From JAJCYK01 sp965224285 (GTDB taxonomy: Bacteria > Bacteroidota > Bacteroidia > Cytophagales > Cyclobacteriaceae): a stretch of DNA of 64,000 nucleotides. A program made the translations under genes and the position numbers. Positions 61,047-64,000 of this stretch are shown here, one piece after another. Within the stretch, counting starts at the first letter, position 1; every line of letters begins with the position of its first letter. The stretch covers positions 5,084,001 through 5,148,000 of the forward strand of contig OZ245043.1 in assembly GCA_965224285.1 (NCBI GenBank). The letters are read 5' to 3'. The notes below the pieces were generated by a model. The model saw nothing but the letters and a program-made list of their open reading frames with translations, was not told the DNA's origin and searched no databases.

Positions 61047-62009
61047 TTAGTCACCCAATACCAATGACCAAAATGCCGCTTGCTCTTCTGCTGAAGGTTG
61101 AGGGTGGGGACTCACCAGACGGAATCCTACAAACGGGGAGTCGGTATTCCACCAAAAGCTTTTGGGAATTTGCGGATCCCGCTCTTTCCAGCTTTTACTG
61201 GATTCGATACGACAAGCACAACGTTGATCTTCAGGATCATTATCCCAGGAGCCTCCCCGGACGGTGCGAGGATGAAGATCCGTAGGCTTGATCCAGGGAT
61301 TGACTTCGTCACTGGCAGATAGTTCAATGTAGGCATCCTCTTTATACTGGTCCAAAGTCCATTCCGAAACATTACCCAACATATCAAATAATCCCCATTC
61401 ATTGGGGGTTTTTTGACCAACTTCCTGATAGGCTTCCCCGCTGTTGTCATAATGCCAGGCGTATTCATCTATTTTCTCAATTTCAGTACCATAATAGAAA
61501 GGAGTTGCACTTCCGGCCCGGCAGGCGTATTCCCATTCTGCTTCGGTAGGCAAGCGATAAAACCTGCCGGTCTTATCACTTAGCCATTTGCAATATTGTA
61601 AAGCTGCGAATTGGGTCATGCTTACCGCAGGGTATCCCTCTCGCCCCATTCCAAAGGTGGGGTCTTCATATGGGGGGCTTGGTCTAACGATGGCGTCGGC
61701 ATCCCATTCAGGTATTTTTGTGGATGGCAGATCCAATTCTTTGTCCCGGAATACATTGTATTCTTCAAAGGTAACTTCATGAACACCAATCCAAAATGAA
61801 TCCACTGCTACCTCAAACTGCGGCCCTTCGTCGGATTTATGAAAGGGGCTGTCCTCAGGGCTTCCCATCGTGAAAGTGCCTGCCGGCAATAATTTCAATT
61901 TAAAACTAACATTGGTGCCCGGGATGGTATCGGTCCTATCCGAGAGTTGTGAGTACGCCATGGTCACACTCATAGAAGCAAGCAGGACCAGGATAAATCG
62001 ATCTATCAT
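61047..62009 (-). CDS. Secreted SUMF1/FGE-domain protein
   Basis: A 320-residue protein with a signal peptide (about 1-20) and an FGE-sulfatase domain: FTMGSPEDSPFHKSDEGPQ, EVTFEEYNVF, WLSDKTGRFYRLPTEAEWEYACRAGS, GLFDMLGNVSEW and the C-terminal VRGGSWDND and GFRL. True formylglycine-generating enzymes need two cysteines spaced C-x4-C; here the only pair near the site is Cys264 and Cys266 (RCACR), so classical FGE activity is doubtful. Related domains have other roles, including hydroxylation or nonenzymatic binding. It starts 2 bp after the YceI gene and precedes apbE by 10 bp. Confidence 0.88.
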   Translation of the reverse strand: MIDRFILVLLASMSVTMAYSQLSDRTDTIPGTNVSFKLKLLPAGTFTMGSPEDSPFHKSDEGPQFEVAVDSFWIGVHEVTFEEYNVFRDKELDLPSTKIPEWDADAIVRPSPPYEDPTFGMGREGYPAVSMTQFAALQYCKWLSDKTGRFYRLPTEAEWEYACRAGSATPFYYGTEIEKIDEYAWHYDNSGEAYQEVGQKTPNEWGLFDMLGNVSEWTLDQYKEDAYIELSASDEVNPWIKPTDLHPRTVRGGSWDNDPEDQRCACRIESSKSWKERDPQIPKSFWWNTDSPFVGFRLVSPHPQPSAEEQAAFWSLVLGD

Positions 62010-62011
62010 AT

Positions 62012-62599
62012 TTATTTGATATTATACTGAAACTTAAAATGAACTACCACATCATCACGGGTTTTAATCTGTCCGAACATGGCAGTGGGAGGTTCCATAC
62101 CAAAATCACTCATTTTCAGAGGATGGCTGCCTGAGAAAACCATCTGACCATCTTTCATACTGGCAATTAATTTAACTTCCACGGCCTGCTCTTGTCCGGC
62201 CATACTCAGAATTCCAGATGACTGAAGGTTTAGATTACCATCCTTTTTGTTTAGAATTTTAGCGGGCTCAGTCTGACGGAAGGTTACAAAAGGGTTGTCC
62301 TCCGCTTTAAAAGCATCCTTTATTTTATTGTTCATGGAAGCACCCCTGCCCCCATCCATAGTTTCTACCGCCACTTTAAAGGAAAACTCCTGTAAAAGAT
62401 CCGGCCCGTCGGGGTTTATGCTGATTTGCGCTGGTAGTTCGGTAATATCCTTGGCAACCACCTCCCAATCGTGTAGAGTCGAGGTCCCGGTTATACTAAC
62501 TTCAGGTGAAGCATTCTCATTGATCTCCAATTGCTGTGTTTGCGCACAGACATACACACTGGAAATAATCCAGGTTATTACTATTAATCTAAATTTCAT
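62012..62599 (-). CDS. YceI-family periplasmic protein
   Basis: A 195-residue secreted lipocalin-like protein (signal peptide MKFRLIVITWIISSVYVCAQ) that binds isoprenoid or lipid ligands in relatives. The strand pattern SITGTSTLHDWEV, KIKDAFKAEDNPFVTFRQ and MKMSDFGMEPPTAMFGQIKTRDDVVVHF is typical for YceI. The ATG before KFRLI is used; an ATG eight codons upstream is possible but the signal fits here. It is the first gene of the operon with the SUMF1-domain protein and ApbE, perhaps linked to periplasmic redox or quinone metabolism (inference). Confidence 0.92.
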   Translation of the reverse strand: MKFRLIVITWIISSVYVCAQTQQLEINENASPEVSITGTSTLHDWEVVAKDITELPAQISINPDGPDLLQEFSFKVAVETMDGGRGASMNNKIKDAFKAEDNPFVTFRQTEPAKILNKKDGNLNLQSSGILSMAGQEQAVEVKLIASMKDGQMVFSGSHPLKMSDFGMEPPTAMFGQIKTRDDVVVHFKFQYNIK

Positions 62600-62863
62600 A
62601 GGAGTAAAACTGTGGTTTACCATAATCTCTTAGAGCAAGTTTACAAATTACAAATGATTTGCCAATCCGGCAACGGTCATTTTAGCTTAGGCTTCGGTAA
62701 AAGCCAGACTCAGCAACTATTAACAAATATCATGCTGAAAAACCTCAAGCCATATTGTTTTCCCAACTCTCGGCTGATCATCAACTTAGGAACATTGGAA
62801 TTAATCAAAGGATTTCATACATTCTGCCCTGTCAATTGAACACCACCACTAAAACACATAATA

Positions 62864-63412
62864 ATGGTCGCAGTTATCATCTTAGTATTACTAGGGCTTA
62901 TCATACTTTGGGGGGTTGCTGTTTATAATAGACTGATCAAGCACAAAAACCTGGTAGAAGAAGGCTGGAGCGGCATAGACGTTCAGCTTAAACGACGCAC
63001 AGATTTAATTCCCAACCTGTTGGAAACCGTTAAGGGATATGCCAAGCATGAGGAAGATCTATTCAAAAAAGTAACCGAGCTGAGATCTCGAAGTATAAAA
63101 GCTGAAACCGTAGCGGAACAAAGCCGGGCGGAAGCGGATTTATCCCAATCCCTGTTAAAATTATTTGCAGTAGCGGAGAACTATCCGGAACTGAAGGCAG
63201 ATCAAAATTTCAGAGAATTGCAACGAGAGCTTTCTCAGCTTGAAGAACAGATCCAAATGGCCAGACGATACTATAATGGAACCGCCAGGGACTACAACAT
63301 AGTAGTTGAATCATTCCCTTCCAACCTGGTGGCCAGTGGGTTCAACTTTGATAAAGCTGACTATTTTGAGATTGATGAAACTCAACGCGAAGTGCCTGAA
63401 GTAAAATTTTAG
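62864..63412 (+). CDS. LemA family protein
   Basis: A 182-residue membrane-anchored protein: one N-terminal helix (residues 1-20), then the LemA helical domain with RRTDLIPNLLETVKGYAKHE, LELQRELSQLEEQIQMARRYYNGTARDYNIVVESFPSNLVASGF. LemA proteins associate with membranes; role uncertain, found with DUF2207/TPM proteins in stress-linked operons. It precedes the DUF2207 gene by three bases, the usual arrangement. The 264 bp upstream are a divergent promoter region with the YceI operon; no small gene there was convincing. Confidence 0.94.
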   Translation: MVAVIILVLLGLIILWGVAVYNRLIKHKNLVEEGWSGIDVQLKRRTDLIPNLLETVKGYAKHEEDLFKKVTELRSRSIKAETVAEQSRAEADLSQSLLKLFAVAENYPELKADQNFRELQRELSQLEEQIQMARRYYNGTARDYNIVVESFPSNLVASGFNFDKADYFEIDETQREVPEVKF

Positions 63413-63415
63413 CAC

Positions 63416-64000
63416 ATGCGATGGGGTATATTATTGGGGTTGGCTTTGTTTTGGGGCCATAGCTCTGGGGGGCAACCCCAGGATGAACGAATTCTTAATT
63501 ACTTCAGTGATATCGTAGTAAATGAAGACGGTACCATGTTGGTGAGAGAAACCATAAAGGTACGGAGTAATGGAGAACAGATTCGCAGGGGGATTTATCG
63601 CAGTTTTCCAGTTCTTTATAAAGATCGCCTGGGAAATAACATAAAAGTAAGGTTTCATGTTGAAGAAGTATTAAAAGACGGCATATCAGAGCCTTTCCAT
63701 ATAAAAAAGGAGGGTCGAAATATCAACCTGTATATCGGTGATGCCGGCGAATACCTGAACCCTGATATATATACCTATGAGATCGTTTATTCCACCAATC
63801 GACAATTGGGTTATTTCGATGAGTATGATGAACTATATTGGAATGCCATCGGGACAGGTTGGAGTTTTCCCATAGATTCGGCATCGGCGTTGATAGCGCT
63901 ACCGGAGGATGCTGAAATTCTGCAATATCAAGCCTACTCCGGCCCTCAGGGTAGTACTAGTTGTGGTTGTACTATCAGGCAAATAAGTGATTCAAAATTG
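63416..64000 (+). CDS. DUF2207 family membrane protein, N-terminal part
   Basis: The first 195 residues of a protein cut by the right edge. A signal peptide (MRWGILLGLALFWGHSSG) is followed by the DUF2207 beta domain: ILNYFSDIVVNEDGTMLVRETIKV, RRGIYRSFPVLYKDRLGN, YTYEIVYSTNRQLGYFDEYDELYWNAIGTGW. Full-length members have two to three C-terminal membrane helices and a Gly-rich tail. It follows lemA by three bases, as in many Bacteroidota, and probably works with it. Function unknown. Confidence 0.92.
   Translation, partial: MRWGILLGLALFWGHSSGGQPQDERILNYFSDIVVNEDGTMLVRETIKVRSNGEQIRRGIYRSFPVLYKDRLGNNIKVRFHVEEVLKDGISEPFHIKKEGRNINLYIGDAGEYLNPDIYTYEIVYSTNRQLGYFDEYDELYWNAIGTGWSFPIDSASALIALPEDAEILQYQAYSGPQGSTSCGCTIRQISDSKL

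Noticed and set aside
62612..62839. 75-residue frame between the YceI operon and lemA
   Set aside because: It spans the divergent promoter region, has no signal or motif, and no start context; it is most likely chance.

Overview
The window looks like a chromosomal segment of a Gram-negative, aerobic, menaquinone-using Bacteroidota, most likely of the Cytophagales type. Supporting evidence is the long GSIII-type glutamine synthetase, a Porin_10-type outer-membrane protein, LpxK, a propeller-type histidine kinase, LytTR signalling, PD40-OmpA envelope proteins, RagA/Bacteroides-like weak ribosome binding sites and A-rich leaders. No tRNA, rRNA, CRISPR array, insertion sequence or prophage was seen. 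Coding density is very high, base composition looks even throughout, and convergent genes repeatedly overlap at their stop codons.

Layout. 1-1.7 kb: start of a second DnaE polymerase, divergent from a small unknown protein and a LexA-like self-cleaving XRE repressor. 1.7-7.7 kb: OmpA-type lipoprotein and a menaquinone operon (thioesterase-menF-menD-menB-menE; menA and menC are absent here). 7.8-20.4 kb: housekeeping and envelope genes (phosphatase, CT398-like zinc ribbon protein, Nif3, LpxK, porin, MiaE, a secreted protein of the family usually mislabelled asparagine synthetase B, a MacB-like permease, MtaB and an LTA-synthase-like sulfatase). 20.5-29 kb: GSIII translationally coupled to a propeller histidine kinase, FabH, a SRAP homologue that has lost its catalytic residues, and a YheT-like hydrolase. 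29-35.9 kb: a large secreted protein with a peptidase-MA-like site, PDH E2 with two lipoyl domains, HslV, a glutaredoxin-type ArsC and a class III aminotransferase.

35.9-43.8 kb: a pair of tiny acidic secreted proteins, a lipocalin-like lipoprotein, an SpmA-SpmB fusion, and a signalling block in which two TPR histidine kinases flank a LytTR regulator. 44-54.4 kb: aldo/keto reductase, Tat-exported Gfo/Idh/MocA oxidoreductase, glycerate kinase, DUF3291 protein, SDR enzyme, and two PD40-OmpA paralogues flanking a sulfotransferase and a small membrane protein. 54.5-64 kb: an arsR-arsM-arsC operon without an efflux pump, an oxidoreductase/isomerase/oxidoreductase operon that resembles 3-keto-glycoside metabolism, a YceI-SUMF1-ApbE operon, and LemA followed by a truncated DUF2207 protein.

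Nothing here is clearly a new defence or mobile system. The most interesting candidates are the catalytically dead SRAP protein, the GSIII-kinase coupling, the paired small acidic secreted proteins, the two-kinase LytTR block, the possible 3-keto-sugar operon, and inverted repeats that end at the start codons of two envelope genes. All family calls are from reading the protein sequences; no database search was run.
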